Shown: one piece after another, positions 21,163 to 29,554 of the stretch
Position numbering within the stretch: the first letter of the stretch is position 1
Layout: each line of letters begins with the position of its first letter
NCBI RefSeq assembly: GCF_026723865.1
Contig: NZ_CP113529.1
Span: forward strand, 1-64,000
Length of the DNA: 64,000 nucleotides
DNA from: Mycobacterium sp. Aquia_216
GTDB lineage: Bacteria; Actinomycetota; Actinomycetes; Mycobacteriales; Mycobacteriaceae
Direction of reading: 5' to 3'
Translations under genes and position numbers: made by a program
Notes under the pieces: generated by a model
Databases searched by the model: none
What the model was told of the DNA's origin: nothing
Seen by the model: the letters and a program-made list of their open reading frames with translations, nothing else

Positions 21163-22491
21163 ATGAGCGCGGACCCGCAGCTGGCCACGCCCGTGGCGGC
21201 AGGTCATCCACGCCGTTCGGTGATCGACGCCGCGTGGCGGGCTATCGGGCTCGGCGTCGAGGTGCTCAGCAGCGACGGCGGCGGACCGCTCACGCGCACC
21301 GTCAAACGCATCATCGACCCGTTGGTGCTCCGGTTACGGTCCAACCCGCAGTATTCGGCCCCGGTGGTCTCCCCCGCCACCGCCGCGGCCATGCACGATC
21401 TGATCGTGGGCAGCGCACCCGAATTACGCTCCGCCGCAGCATGGTTCGGAATTCTCAAACTCGAGCGCCGCAGGCAGCGGATCCGCGCCGGAAACGCCCA
21501 GGAGCTTTACTTCCCGGTGTGCTTCGAGCTCGCCGTCACCAAAGGCGCACCGGCGCCCGAAGATCGCGAGACGGCGGCCACCGTGCTCGGTGAAATTCAC
21601 CGAGGCCGCGACCGCACCGCGATCGAAGTCCTGCATCAGTACGTGGCGGGCCAGGATGTCGTGGCCGCGCTCGGCGCTCAGCTCGAACGCAGTTGGCGCG
21701 ACGTGCGGGCGGGCCAGACCGCGACGGGTCCGTTCCTGGCCAAGCTCAGCACGGTCCTCGGCCCCGCCCACGGCCACCGCGCCGCGACGGCCCGCCAGCG
21801 AGCCTGGGCGGCCATGATCAATGACACCACGCCCTACAACCTGGGCGCGCTGGCCCACGTCCAGGGTCCAGAGTCGGCGGGGCTACCCTGGTCAATCTCC
21901 GAGTTGGGATTGAGTTCGGTTGTGCCGCAACGTCCGCCGTGCATCGCCGGCGGCGCGGACAGCGATCGCCCGCTGGACCGCAGCGTGGTGGATCGGGTCC
22001 GCGCGACACTGCGCCGCGCCCTGGACCGCGACGCCCTGCCCGACATCCCGCTGCTCTGCGAAGAGGAAGTCGACCGCGCCTGCGCGCCGTGGGGCCTGCT
22101 CGCCGAGGACAAGCAGGCCACGCTGGTGGCCGGCATCGAGGTCGCGGTCGAGCTGGCGCCGCTGGACCGATCCGTCGCGAGCCGCTACGCGCTGGCGGCG
22201 CAGATCCAGGCGCGGCTGCGCAAGGAGGCGTACGTACTACACGCGCGGCGCTATCTCGCCGAGGGCGGCCCGATCCATCCGCGGCAACGGCAAGTGATCG
22301 ACGACCTCGCGGCGTATGCCCCGCCCTACCTGAGCCGGCTGTGGGCCCGGCTGCACGGGCGCGACGTCTGGCAGGAGCCTTGCGAAGACGTCGACGAGAT
22401 GCGCTCCCTGCTGGAGGGGGTCGCGCGATCGGTGAGCCTCGATCACCGCCAGCGGATCAAGTCGATGCTGGAATTGCAAGTGGCCGGATGA
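21163..22491 (+). CDS. Unassigned protein of the CHAT module (442 residues)
   Basis: A soluble, mainly helical protein with many Arg and Ala and no signal peptide or membrane segment. Landmarks are RSVIDAAWRAIGLGVEVLSS near the N-terminus, LERRRQRIRAGNAQELYF, a middle region WSISELGLSSVVPQRPPCIAGG, DIPLLCEEEVDRACAPWGLL and a C-terminal ARLRKEAYVLHARRYLAEGG. I do not recognise a family. The start at 21163 is chosen over upstream codons because the sequence before it is not protein-like. Its stop overlaps the next start (ATGA). Context suggests a regulator, adaptor or substrate of the CHAT protease. Confidence 0.75.
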   Translation: MSADPQLATPVAAGHPRRSVIDAAWRAIGLGVEVLSSDGGGPLTRTVKRIIDPLVLRLRSNPQYSAPVVSPATAAAMHDLIVGSAPELRSAAAWFGILKLERRRQRIRAGNAQELYFPVCFELAVTKGAPAPEDRETAATVLGEIHRGRDRTAIEVLHQYVAGQDVVAALGAQLERSWRDVRAGQTATGPFLAKLSTVLGPAHGHRAATARQRAWAAMINDTTPYNLGALAHVQGPESAGLPWSISELGLSSVVPQRPPCIAGGADSDRPLDRSVVDRVRATLRRALDRDALPDIPLLCEEEVDRACAPWGLLAEDKQATLVAGIEVAVELAPLDRSVASRYALAAQIQARLRKEAYVLHARRYLAEGGPIHPRQRQVIDDLAAYAPPYLSRLWARLHGRDVWQEPCEDVDEMRSLLEGVARSVSLDHRQRIKSMLELQVAG

Positions 22492-23609
22492 AACTGGTTG
22501 CCGATTCCGGCCTTTGGCGTGTCGGGCCCGCCAGCGCCGCGACACCGCTGGCCGCGGTGCTGGAAGTCAGCGGTGCCGTGCTGTCCTGGACGGTCGACGA
22601 TCCGCCCGGCGATTCGCCAGCCCAGATCACCTTCACCGACCTCTCCCGCGCGGACTGGCTATGGCGGGTGTTCGGTGAATCCGGACACGTCGCGCTGGCC
22701 GCCGCCGCAGACGCACCGAACGCCACCACCAGCATCGAGCTCGCCGGCGTCGACATCCTGCCTGGCTCGGTCGACCCGCTGCGCCGGCTGGCCGTGGGGC
22801 ATTGGCTGCGGCGATGGTGGCCGGCGAGTCAGCAGGATGGCATCGCGGGCCTGGACCGAGCCCTGCTCGACGTCGAGCTCGCGCTGCTGACCGCCGGCGC
22901 GCAGGGCTTCTTCACCGATGACACGCTGGATTCGGATGTGATCGGGCTGCTGTCGCCGCACGCCCCGGCGTTGTTCACCCATGTTCGCAGCGACGATGCG
23001 CGGATCGCGAACCTGGTACGCGCGGGGGCCGAGCTTGCCGACGAAATCGGCGTGGATGACGAGGCGTGGTCGGAACTGCTTGTTGCTCTCGATGATTCGA
23101 GCGTGGTGTTGGCGATCCCCAGCGGGCAGCGCGACGACTACGCACTGGCGGCGGGGGCCGACGCCGGCACCCGGGGTGGGGCTTCGATCGCCAGCGGTGT
23201 CGCGTCCATCAACTGGAGCTCGGTCCCCCCGGCCATCTTCGATGCGGGCGAGAACACCGTCGATTGGCGCATCGAGGCGGCGGGCGCACTGGTGCGCGCG
23301 GCGATCATCGGGCCGGACCTGCCCACCGGTGTGGCGGTGCGACTGCGGTCCGGGTCCATCAGCGGTGCCGGTGTTCTCGATGGCGATGGCCGCGCGACCC
23401 TTCCCCTGGTCGACACCGAGGAACGGCCGATGACCGAATCGGCCGCCTGGGACCACGATTGGGCGGCGACGGTGGTGATCGTCGGAGCCGACACGACGGA
23501 GACCCGGGAAACTCGGGAACGGATCCGCCGCTGGGCCCACGCCAGGCTGGACCAGCCCGCGCCGGACGCGTTCCTGGCCGAGATTTTGGCTGCCGAGTCC
23601 GCCTACTAA
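22488..23609 (+). CDS. Unassigned protein of the CHAT module (373 residues)
   Basis: It starts with MKLVADSGLWRVG at an ATG overlapping the previous stop and ends AEILAAESAY. It is acidic (many Asp and Glu), has no membrane segment, and mixes helical parts (LDRALLDVELALLTAGAQGF) with a beta-rich C-terminal part (VDWRIEAAGALVRAAIIGPD, GVAVRLRSGSISGAGVLDGDG) that could be an immunoglobulin-like or carrier-type sandwich. No family recognised. The DDTLDSDVIGLLSPHAPALF segment and the beta-rich region are where I would look first for a protease target or ligand-binding role. Last gene of the module. Confidence 0.75.
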   Translation: MKLVADSGLWRVGPASAATPLAAVLEVSGAVLSWTVDDPPGDSPAQITFTDLSRADWLWRVFGESGHVALAAAADAPNATTSIELAGVDILPGSVDPLRRLAVGHWLRRWWPASQQDGIAGLDRALLDVELALLTAGAQGFFTDDTLDSDVIGLLSPHAPALFTHVRSDDARIANLVRAGAELADEIGVDDEAWSELLVALDDSSVVLAIPSGQRDDYALAAGADAGTRGGASIASGVASINWSSVPPAIFDAGENTVDWRIEAAGALVRAAIIGPDLPTGVAVRLRSGSISGAGVLDGDGRATLPLVDTEERPMTESAAWDHDWAATVVIVGADTTETRETRERIRRWAHARLDQPAPDAFLAEILAAESAY

Positions 23610-23638
23610 GCACGAGAACTATTCCCTATGCTGAGCGA

Positions 23639-24694
23639 GTGCCAAACACCTATCGAGTAGTTCAGTGGAACACCGGAAACGTGGGCAAGAGCTCGCTGAA
23701 GTCGATCGCCGACAACCCCATCCTGGAACTGGTCGGGTGCTTCGCATGGTCGCCGGACAAGGTAGGGCGCGACGCCGGCGAATTGGTCGGCATCTCCCCG
23801 CTCGGGGTCGCCGCGACCAACGATGTCGAGGCGCTGCTCGCGCTGAAACCGGACTGCGTGGTCTACAACCCGATGTGGATCAACGTCGACGAGCTGGTCG
23901 CAATCCTGTCCGCGGGTGTCAACGTGGTGACCACGGCATCGTTCATCACCGGGCACAACCTGGGCGAGGGCCGCGACCGGATCCTCGAGGCCGCCGAGTT
24001 GGGCGGCTCGACGATCTTCGGGTCCGGGGTGAGCCCGGGGTTCGCCGAGCTGCTGGCCATCGTGTCGGCGATGGTGTGCAACCGCGTCGACAAGGTCACC
24101 GTCAACGAGGCTGCCGACACCACGTTCTACGACTCACCGGAGACCGAGAGGCCGGTGGGCTTCGGCCAGCCGATCGACCACCCGGACCTGCAAGCGATGG
24201 CCGCCAAGGGAACCGCCATCTTCGGCGAAGCCGTCCGGCTGGTGGGCGACGCGCTCGGCGTCGAACTCGACGAGGTCAAGTGTGTCGCCGAGTTCGCCCA
24301 GACCACGGCGGACCTGGAGATGGCCTCGTGGACCATCCCCGCGGGACACGTCGCGGGCACCTACATCAGTTGGCAGGGCATCGTGGGCGGCAAGACCCTG
24401 ATCGACCTCAACGTCCGGTGGAAAAAGGGGCAAACGCTGGAACCCGACTGGCAGATCGAGCAGGACGGCTGGGTCATCCAGATCGACGGTCAGCCGACGG
24501 TGACGACCAAGGTCGGCTTCCTGCCGCCACCGTATTTCGAGGCCACGACGCTCGAGGAATTCATGGACCTCGGCCACATCATGACGGCAGTGCCCGCCAT
24601 CAACGCGATCCCCGCCGTCGTCGCCGCGGCGCCCGGCATCGCCACTTATGCCGACCTTCCGCTGACGCTCCCCCGCGGCTTCGCGAAGATCTAG
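23639..24694 (+). CDS. NAD(P)-dependent dihydrodipicolinate-reductase-like oxidoreductase
   Basis: 351 residues from the GTG at 23639. The N-terminal Rossmann domain opens with YRVVQWNTGNVGKSS, where GNVG replaces the usual GxxG of DapB, followed by NPILELVGCFAW. The C-terminal domain is beta-rich with GTYISWQGIVGG. This group of mycobacterial DapB-like dehydrogenases is often annotated as amine dehydrogenase-like; the substrate is unknown. A paralogue starts at 51935. It converges on the beta-lactamase-like gene with overlapping stop codons in a single CTAG (24691-24694). Confidence 0.85.
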   Translation: MPNTYRVVQWNTGNVGKSSLKSIADNPILELVGCFAWSPDKVGRDAGELVGISPLGVAATNDVEALLALKPDCVVYNPMWINVDELVAILSAGVNVVTTASFITGHNLGEGRDRILEAAELGGSTIFGSGVSPGFAELLAIVSAMVCNRVDKVTVNEAADTTFYDSPETERPVGFGQPIDHPDLQAMAAKGTAIFGEAVRLVGDALGVELDEVKCVAEFAQTTADLEMASWTIPAGHVAGTYISWQGIVGGKTLIDLNVRWKKGQTLEPDWQIEQDGWVIQIDGQPTVTTKVGFLPPPYFEATTLEEFMDLGHIMTAVPAINAIPAVVAAAPGIATYADLPLTLPRGFAKI

Positions 24695-25992
24695 TCCCCG
24701 GAAGCAGCCGTGGCCGGCACGGTCGTCCGTCGCCGGCCGGGCTTGGGGTAGGTCGCACCGAGTTGTGGCACCTCGACCGGACCCTGCTGACGGGCGGCCT
24801 CCATCGCGGAGCGCAGCGGACCTGCCAAGCCCGCGAACGATCCCATGTCGAACACCCGCGTCGTCAACAGCCGGTTGTGGACGTATCCGAACGAGCCGCC
24901 CACCTCCGGGTCTGCCCAGCCGAGCGTCCCGCCCAGACCCACGTGCCCGAACCCGCGCAACAGACCGGGCACCGGCGATTCGTGGTAGCCGAGGTGAAAA
25001 GGCATGGGCACCACCATGTTTGCGTCCGGCCACTTGATTCGCGCCTGCCCGGTCAGCCCCCGCGCCAACTCCTTGGACAGGTACTTCTTGCCGTCGACGC
25101 GGCCGTCGTTGGCCAGCACCGCATACATCTTGGCCAGACCGCGGCCGGTGACCACGCCGTTGGCCGCGGGAATCTCGCCGTCCAGGAACGGGGTGTCCCC
25201 CTGCATCAGGGACATGATCCCGGGAAAGTACATCGCGCCCAGCGCCCCGGAGTACCGCATGTTGGCCACCCTCGGGGCGACGAAGTTGAGTAGCGGGGTC
25301 CGCATAATTCTTTTCTGCGGCATCAGGATCTGCGCGGGTGTGGTCGGCGAGCCCTGGGGTGGGCGGCCAAGATGCAGGCCATCGGTGTTGAGCGGGCGCG
25401 CGACCTCCTGACGGATCAGCTCGCGCATACCTTTGCCCGTGACTGCCCGGGCCAGCCCGGACAGCAGCCAGCCGTACGTCAGCGCGTGGTAGGCCTGCAC
25501 GCCCCGCAGGTGGTCGACGGGCGCGGCGGCCAGCCGCTCCTCCATGGCCAGGTGATCCATCAACTCTGTCTTGGTGACGCCGCGCAGGTGCGACAGACCG
25601 GCGCGGTGCCGAAGCACATCGCGAACCGTGATGTCGTCCTTACCGTTGGCCGCGAACTCCGGCCAGTACTCGGCGACCGGATCGTCGTAGGACAGCAAGC
25701 CCCGGTCGGCCAGCCGGTGAATCACCGTCGACGCGAGACCTTTGGTGGCCGAGAACACCATCGCGCCGGTATCGGCGGTCCAGGGCCGCGTGCCGGCGCG
25801 GTCCGACCACCCGGTCCACACGTCGACGACGGGAACGCCGCCGACGTAGACGGACAGGGCTCCCCCGCCGAACCGTCGCCCCGGGAACTGCTGGGCGAAC
25901 TTCTTGACCACAGTCGCGAAATGCGGGTCCGCGGCCCCTGACATACCCGGGGGCAGGCCGTCGTCGGTGGTGAGCAGAGTCGACGGTGTCAT
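24691..25992 (-). CDS. Beta-lactamase-family serine hydrolase (esterase/lipase, LipE/LipL-like)
   Basis: 433 residues from the ATG at 25992, which has GGGGG upstream; an alternative ATG is at 26016. The catalytic SxxK is in VFSATKGLAS, with a tyrosine in the YHALTYGWLLSG segment matching the second motif of class C-type hydrolases. In this family the serine attacks an ester or lactam and the lysine is the general base. No signal peptide is visible, so a cytosolic esterase such as mycobacterial LipE/LipL is likely rather than a secreted antibiotic-degrading enzyme. Stop shared with the convergent dehydrogenase gene. Confidence 0.85.
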   Translation of the reverse strand: MTPSTLLTTDDGLPPGMSGAADPHFATVVKKFAQQFPGRRFGGGALSVYVGGVPVVDVWTGWSDRAGTRPWTADTGAMVFSATKGLASTVIHRLADRGLLSYDDPVAEYWPEFAANGKDDITVRDVLRHRAGLSHLRGVTKTELMDHLAMEERLAAAPVDHLRGVQAYHALTYGWLLSGLARAVTGKGMRELIRQEVARPLNTDGLHLGRPPQGSPTTPAQILMPQKRIMRTPLLNFVAPRVANMRYSGALGAMYFPGIMSLMQGDTPFLDGEIPAANGVVTGRGLAKMYAVLANDGRVDGKKYLSKELARGLTGQARIKWPDANMVVPMPFHLGYHESPVPGLLRGFGHVGLGGTLGWADPEVGGSFGYVHNRLLTTRVFDMGSFAGLAGPLRSAMEAARQQGPVEVPQLGATYPKPGRRRTTVPATAASGD

Positions 25993-26098
25993 GGTGCCCC
26001 CGAGCGTTGTGCGCATCGGGCAGCTACCGCCGCGGCGGCCCCTCCCCGATGAGGTGCGATTACAGATCGAAGCTATCAGTCGAGCAAAGACCCGAAAG

Positions 26099-26266
26099 TC
26101 ACTTGGGCGGATCGTGCTCCGGGGGCTGCGCGGCATCGGCATCGGGCAAAGGCTCGGGGGGTGAATCCTTCAAAAACTTCCGCAGCCGCAACAGCTGATT
26201 GATCACGATGCCCAGCCCCAGCAGCATCAGCACCACGACTATCGCCACCACCGTTGCGGTGTTCAT
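26099..26266 (-). CDS. Small single-span membrane protein (55 residues)
   Basis: Starts MNTATVVAIVVVLMLLGLG, giving one hydrophobic helix of about 20 residues, then NQLLRLRKFLKDS and a Pro/Asp/Glu-rich tail PPEPLPDADAAQPPEHDPPK. Basic residues follow the helix, so the tail is probably cytoplasmic. Function unknown; no family recognised. It lies upstream of the beta-lactamase-like gene on the same strand. Confidence 0.6.
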   Translation of the reverse strand: MNTATVVAIVVVLMLLGLGIVINQLLRLRKFLKDSPPEPLPDADAAQPPEHDPPK

Positions 26267-26389
26267 GGCATCCCCATGGATCTATTGTGATCCATCCCAT
26301 GCCGGCCGGGCGGTCCGGTTGTTTGCCAGCTTTGCCGTGTTAGCACGTCCGGCATCGCTGGCCGCGCGGTGAGCGGACCCGAGTCGGGG

Positions 26390-26414
26390 GGTTTCGGAAT
26401 CCCCCACCGGGGTA
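26390..26414 (+). promoter_or_regulatory. SigF-type promoter
   Basis: GGTTT (26390-26394), a 15-base spacer and GGGTA (26410-26414) match the mycobacterial SigF pattern GTTT-N15-17-GGGTA. It sits 43 bases before the CsbD-like gene, a family usually under general stress control. The same bases also form a G5/C5 inverted repeat. Confidence 0.7.
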
Positions 26415-26457
26415 GCCGCACAGAGAACACCATCGAGTCAGTAGGGAGCGACAACGC

Positions 26458-26631
26458 ATGAGCACCGAAGACAAGATCAAGAACAAAGTCGAGGATCTCG
26501 GCGGACAGGCGAAGGAAGCCATCGGTAAGGTCACGGGCGACGACGACACCAAGAACGAGGGCCGCGGAGATCAGGCCAAGTCCAGCCTGAAGGATGCCGG
26601 CGAAAAGGTGAAGGACGCCTTCAAGAAATAG
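26458..26631 (+). CDS. CsbD-like stress protein (57 residues)
   Basis: A small, charged, helical protein with the CsbD pattern: MSTEDKIKNKVEDLGGQAKE, AIGKVTGDDD and SSLKDAGEKVKDAFKK. CsbD proteins are abundant under sigma-B/SigF-type general stress in other bacteria; molecular role unknown. The ATG is preceded by AGGGAG. A SigF-type promoter lies just upstream and a perfect terminator hairpin just downstream, so it is a single-gene unit. Confidence 0.85.
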   Translation: MSTEDKIKNKVEDLGGQAKEAIGKVTGDDDTKNEGRGDQAKSSLKDAGEKVKDAFKK

Positions 26632-26642
26632 ATTTCAGCCTC

Positions 26643-26688
26643 GACCAGCAGGTTTACTGAAGACACCCGGTAGACCTGCTGGTCGTCT
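26643..26688 (+). terminator. Rho-independent-type terminator of the CsbD-like gene
   Basis: Perfect 11-bp arms GACCAGCAGGT (26643-26653) and ACCTGCTGGTC (26674-26684), followed by GTCTTTCT. It starts 12 bases after the stop codon. Confidence 0.75.
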
Positions 26689-26788
26689 TTCTGCGGGCGC
26701 AGCGCGCACCAGCAACACGCCATGGCAGCGGAGGGTGGGCCGTGCCGAAAGACTCCCCTGCGCTCGATGAGCAGATTATGGTCGTTTC

Positions 26789-27289
26789 ATGTCACTGCCG
26801 TTCGTCGACCCGCAGCGCCGCAGCACGGTGTTCACCCGCACCATGACAAAGTTCGCGCGCAGTGCGCCGGGAAAGTTTCTCGCACAGCACATTGCCGCGA
26901 ACACCGATCCGTGGCTGATGCGGGTGTCCCGCGGCAACGTGTCCTGGGGGATGTTTGCTGTACCGTCGGCGACGTTGAAAATGACCGGCGCCAAAACCGG
27001 TCAGCCGCGTGAGGCCCAAATCTCCTACTTCCACGACGGCGGCGACGTGATCGCGGTCGCCTCCAACTTCGGCGGCAGCACGCACCCGAATTGGTATTAC
27101 AACCTCAAAGCGCATCCCGAGTGTGAATTGGGTGGGGACAGCTTCGTGGCCACCGAGGTCACCGATCCCGTCGAGCACACGCGGCTTTACGAGCTCGCCG
27201 AATGTTCCTACCCCGGCTACGGCGATTACCGCGCCGCGACGGCGGCGGTCGGCCGCCGTATTCCGGTATTCCGGCTCGCTCCGCGGTAG
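26789..27289 (+). CDS. Deazaflavin (F420)-dependent nitroreductase family protein
   Basis: A 166-residue Ddn-type split beta-barrel. It has the family signature LKMTGAKTGQPREAQISYF, then DVIAVASNFGGSTHPNWYYNLKAHPECEL, which binds the F420 phosphate and backbone. Ddn proteins use reduced F420 to reduce quinones or nitro compounds at the membrane. It follows the CsbD unit on the same strand. Substrate not predictable. Confidence 0.9.
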   Translation: MSLPFVDPQRRSTVFTRTMTKFARSAPGKFLAQHIAANTDPWLMRVSRGNVSWGMFAVPSATLKMTGAKTGQPREAQISYFHDGGDVIAVASNFGGSTHPNWYYNLKAHPECELGGDSFVATEVTDPVEHTRLYELAECSYPGYGDYRAATAAVGRRIPVFRLAPR

Positions 27290-27379
27290 CGATTGAGAAA
27301 TCAGGCTTTGGGCAATCCTTACCGCCACCTGCATCGAATACCGATAAAGGGGAATCGGAACTACGCGGCGGGACAGGAA

Positions 27380-28090
27380 ATGAATTTCTCGAAGTTGATC
27401 GATGGCCGGGTGCGCAGGCTCGCGGCGGCCGGCGGAATAGCCGCGCTGATGGCGACTGCGGTGCTGGTCAGCGGCGATGCCCCGCCGGCAAGCGCCGACT
27501 GTCCCGACGTCGAGGTGGTGTTTGCGCGCGGTACCAGCGAGCCGCCGGGTGTCGGCGGCATCGGTTCGGGTTTCGTCGATGCGCTGCGCGGGCAGCTCGG
27601 CAGCCGGAACCTCACGGTGTATCCGGTGAACTATCCGGCCAGCAGCGACTTCGGCAGCCCCGATTTCGCCGCTACGTTCATCGACGGGATTCGTGACGCC
27701 AGCTCGCACATCGAGTCGATGGCGGCGAACTGCCCCAAGACCCGGGAAGTGCTGGGCGGTTTCTCGCAGGGCGCGGCCGTGGCCGGTTTCGTCACTTCGT
27801 CGGCCGTGCCCAACGGCGTCCCGGCTGCTTCGGTGCCGTCGCCGATGCCACCTGACGTCGCCAAGCACATCGCCGCCGTCACCCTGTTCGGCACACCGTC
27901 GAATCAATTCCTCGAGCATTACGGCGCGCCGGCGATCGCCATCGGCCCGCTGTATCAGGGCAAGACGCTGCAACTGTGCGCTCCCGGCGATCCGATCTGC
28001 GGCAACGGCACCGACGCCGCGGCTCACGGTTCGTATGTCGTGAACGGCATGACGGGCCAAGCCGCGAGTTACGTCACCAGTCATCTGTAG
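27380..28090 (+). CDS. Secreted cutinase-like serine esterase
   Basis: 236 residues from the ATG at 27380 behind GGACAGGAA. A Sec signal peptide (LAAAGGIAALMATAVLVSG) is probably cleaved after PPASA. The mature enzyme has the nucleophile elbow GGFSQGAAV, Asp in CAPGDPICGNG and His in AAHGSYVVNG, with cysteine pairs CPDVEV/CPKT and CAPGD/C. Cutinase-like proteins (CulP/Cut) of mycobacteria hydrolyse lipid esters outside the cell. Position corresponds to cut5 (Rv3724A/B), which I recall as split in M. tuberculosis; here it is a single intact frame. Confidence 0.9.
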   Translation: MNFSKLIDGRVRRLAAAGGIAALMATAVLVSGDAPPASADCPDVEVVFARGTSEPPGVGGIGSGFVDALRGQLGSRNLTVYPVNYPASSDFGSPDFAATFIDGIRDASSHIESMAANCPKTREVLGGFSQGAAVAGFVTSSAVPNGVPAASVPSPMPPDVAKHIAAVTLFGTPSNQFLEHYGAPAIAIGPLYQGKTLQLCAPGDPICGNGTDAAAHGSYVVNGMTGQAASYVTSHL

Positions 28091-28141
28091 CAACACCCCA
28101 CCCGGTTGCCGCGCGGGCGATGGGCCTTGGAGAATCGCTGC

Positions 28142-29128
28142 GTGCGAGTTCTGATAACGGGCGGTACTGGATTTGTGGGCGGGTGGACTGCAAAAGCCAT
28201 CGCCGACGCGGGGCACTCGGTTCGATTTCTGGTGCGCAATCCCGATCGGCTGCAGACCTCGGTCGCCCAGCTGGGCGTCGACGTGTCGGACTTCGCCGTG
28301 GGCGACATCATCGATCGCGTCTCGGTGCGGAAAGCGCTGCAGGAATGCGACGCCGTCGTGCACAGCGCCGCTCTGGTGGCCACCGATCCGCGGCAGACCA
28401 ACGAGATGCTGACCACCAATATGCAGGGCGCACAAAACGTGCTCGGCCAGGCGGTTGAACTCGGTCTGGACCCGATCGTGCACGTGTCGAGCTTCACCGC
28501 GCTGTTTCATCCCGGCCTGGAGACGATGACAGCGGATCTTCCGGTGGTCGGCGGCGCCGACGGCTACGGAACATCCAAGGCCCAGGTCGACATCTACGCG
28601 CGCGGCCTGCAGGACGCCGGCGCACCGGTGAACATCACCTATCCGGGCATGGTGCTGGGGCCGCCGGTCGGCAAGCAATACGGCGAGGTCGGTGAGGGTG
28701 TCAAAGCGGCGTTGCAGATGCACGTGATCCCCGGGCGCAGCGGAGGCTGGCTGATCGTCGACGTCCGCGATCTGGCCGCGCTGCACGCCGCGCTGTTGGA
28801 GCCCGGCCGCGGGCCGCGCCGCTACACCGCCGGCGGACACCGGGTCCCACCGTCCGAACTCGCGGAGTTGCTCGGCCAAGCCGCCGACACCACGATGGTC
28901 GCCGTTCCGATTCCCGACACCGCGCTGCGGGTCGCGGGAGCGGTTCTGGATAGGGCGGGGCGGTTCCTCCCCTTCGATACACCGTTCACCGCGGCCGGGA
29001 TGCAGTACTACACCCAGATCCCGGCATCCGATGATTCGCCCAGCGAGAAAGAGCTCGGCATCACCTATCGGGACCCGCGCGAAACCGTGGCCGACACGAT
29101 CGACGCGTTGCGGCGCGCCGGCGGCTAG
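28142..29128 (+). CDS. NAD(P)-dependent epimerase/dehydratase family oxidoreductase (Rv3725 type)
   Basis: 328 residues from GTG 28142. Rossmann motif LITGGTGFVGGWTAKA at the N-terminus, VHSAALVATDPRQTNE, and the YGTSKAQVD segment supplying the Tyr-x-x-x-Lys pair of extended SDR enzymes. Likely acts on a carbonyl or hydroxyl group of a small substrate with NAD(P). It lies 52 bases after the cutinase gene on the same strand and converges on the next gene with stop codons overlapping in CTAG (29125-29128). Confidence 0.88.
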   Translation: MRVLITGGTGFVGGWTAKAIADAGHSVRFLVRNPDRLQTSVAQLGVDVSDFAVGDIIDRVSVRKALQECDAVVHSAALVATDPRQTNEMLTTNMQGAQNVLGQAVELGLDPIVHVSSFTALFHPGLETMTADLPVVGGADGYGTSKAQVDIYARGLQDAGAPVNITYPGMVLGPPVGKQYGEVGEGVKAALQMHVIPGRSGGWLIVDVRDLAALHAALLEPGRGPRRYTAGGHRVPPSELAELLGQAADTTMVAVPIPDTALRVAGAVLDRAGRFLPFDTPFTAAGMQYYTQIPASDDSPSEKELGITYRDPRETVADTIDALRRAGG

Positions 29129-29514
29129 GGCCGGCCGCCCTCTCCAAGGCTGCGGACGAAGCCGCGCACGCCCGCGGCAACGAACGGCACGGGGGCGAGC
29201 GTGGCGATCAGGGCGCTCTTGGTCCCGACGAGGCGCGTGCTGCGCAGCCCGAGCACAAGGTCGGCGCTGTCGCTGATCAAGCCGAAGGCGGCCCAGCGCC
29301 GGAACTCGCCGTCGCTACCGCGCAACAACGCCGCACAGGCACCCGACCCGATGACGACGTCCCGAATTCCGGTCGTCTGCATCAGCAGCGTCTCGGTACC
29401 CGAGTCGGGCCGGAAGAACCGATCCGGCGCGAGCAGCATGGCGGCTCCGACTCCGACGCGGGCCGCCGCGACCAAAGCCAAGATCGACGACGTCCGGGAA
29501 GCTTCCTGTGCCAC
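29125..29514 (-). CDS. DUF4267-like small integral membrane protein
   Basis: A 129-residue protein with several hydrophobic helices: ILALVAAARVGVGAAMLLAP, AAFGLISDSADLVLGL and ALIATLAPVPFVAAGV. The MQTTGIRDVVIGSGACAALL middle part resembles the DUF4267/DUF4345-like group of small membrane proteins. Function unknown. Stop overlaps the convergent epimerase gene. Confidence 0.7.
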   Translation of the reverse strand: MAQEASRTSSILALVAAARVGVGAAMLLAPDRFFRPDSGTETLLMQTTGIRDVVIGSGACAALLRGSDGEFRRWAAFGLISDSADLVLGLRSTRLVGTKSALIATLAPVPFVAAGVRGFVRSLGEGGRP

Positions 29515-29554
29515 GGATCAACCCTAACCGTGGCGTTTGGCGCTGGGAGCGTTG

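Noticed and set aside
26792..28879. Long minus-strand frame across the nitroreductase, cutinase and epimerase genes
   Set aside because: It crosses three well-supported plus-strand genes and their ribosome-binding sites, and shows no motifs.
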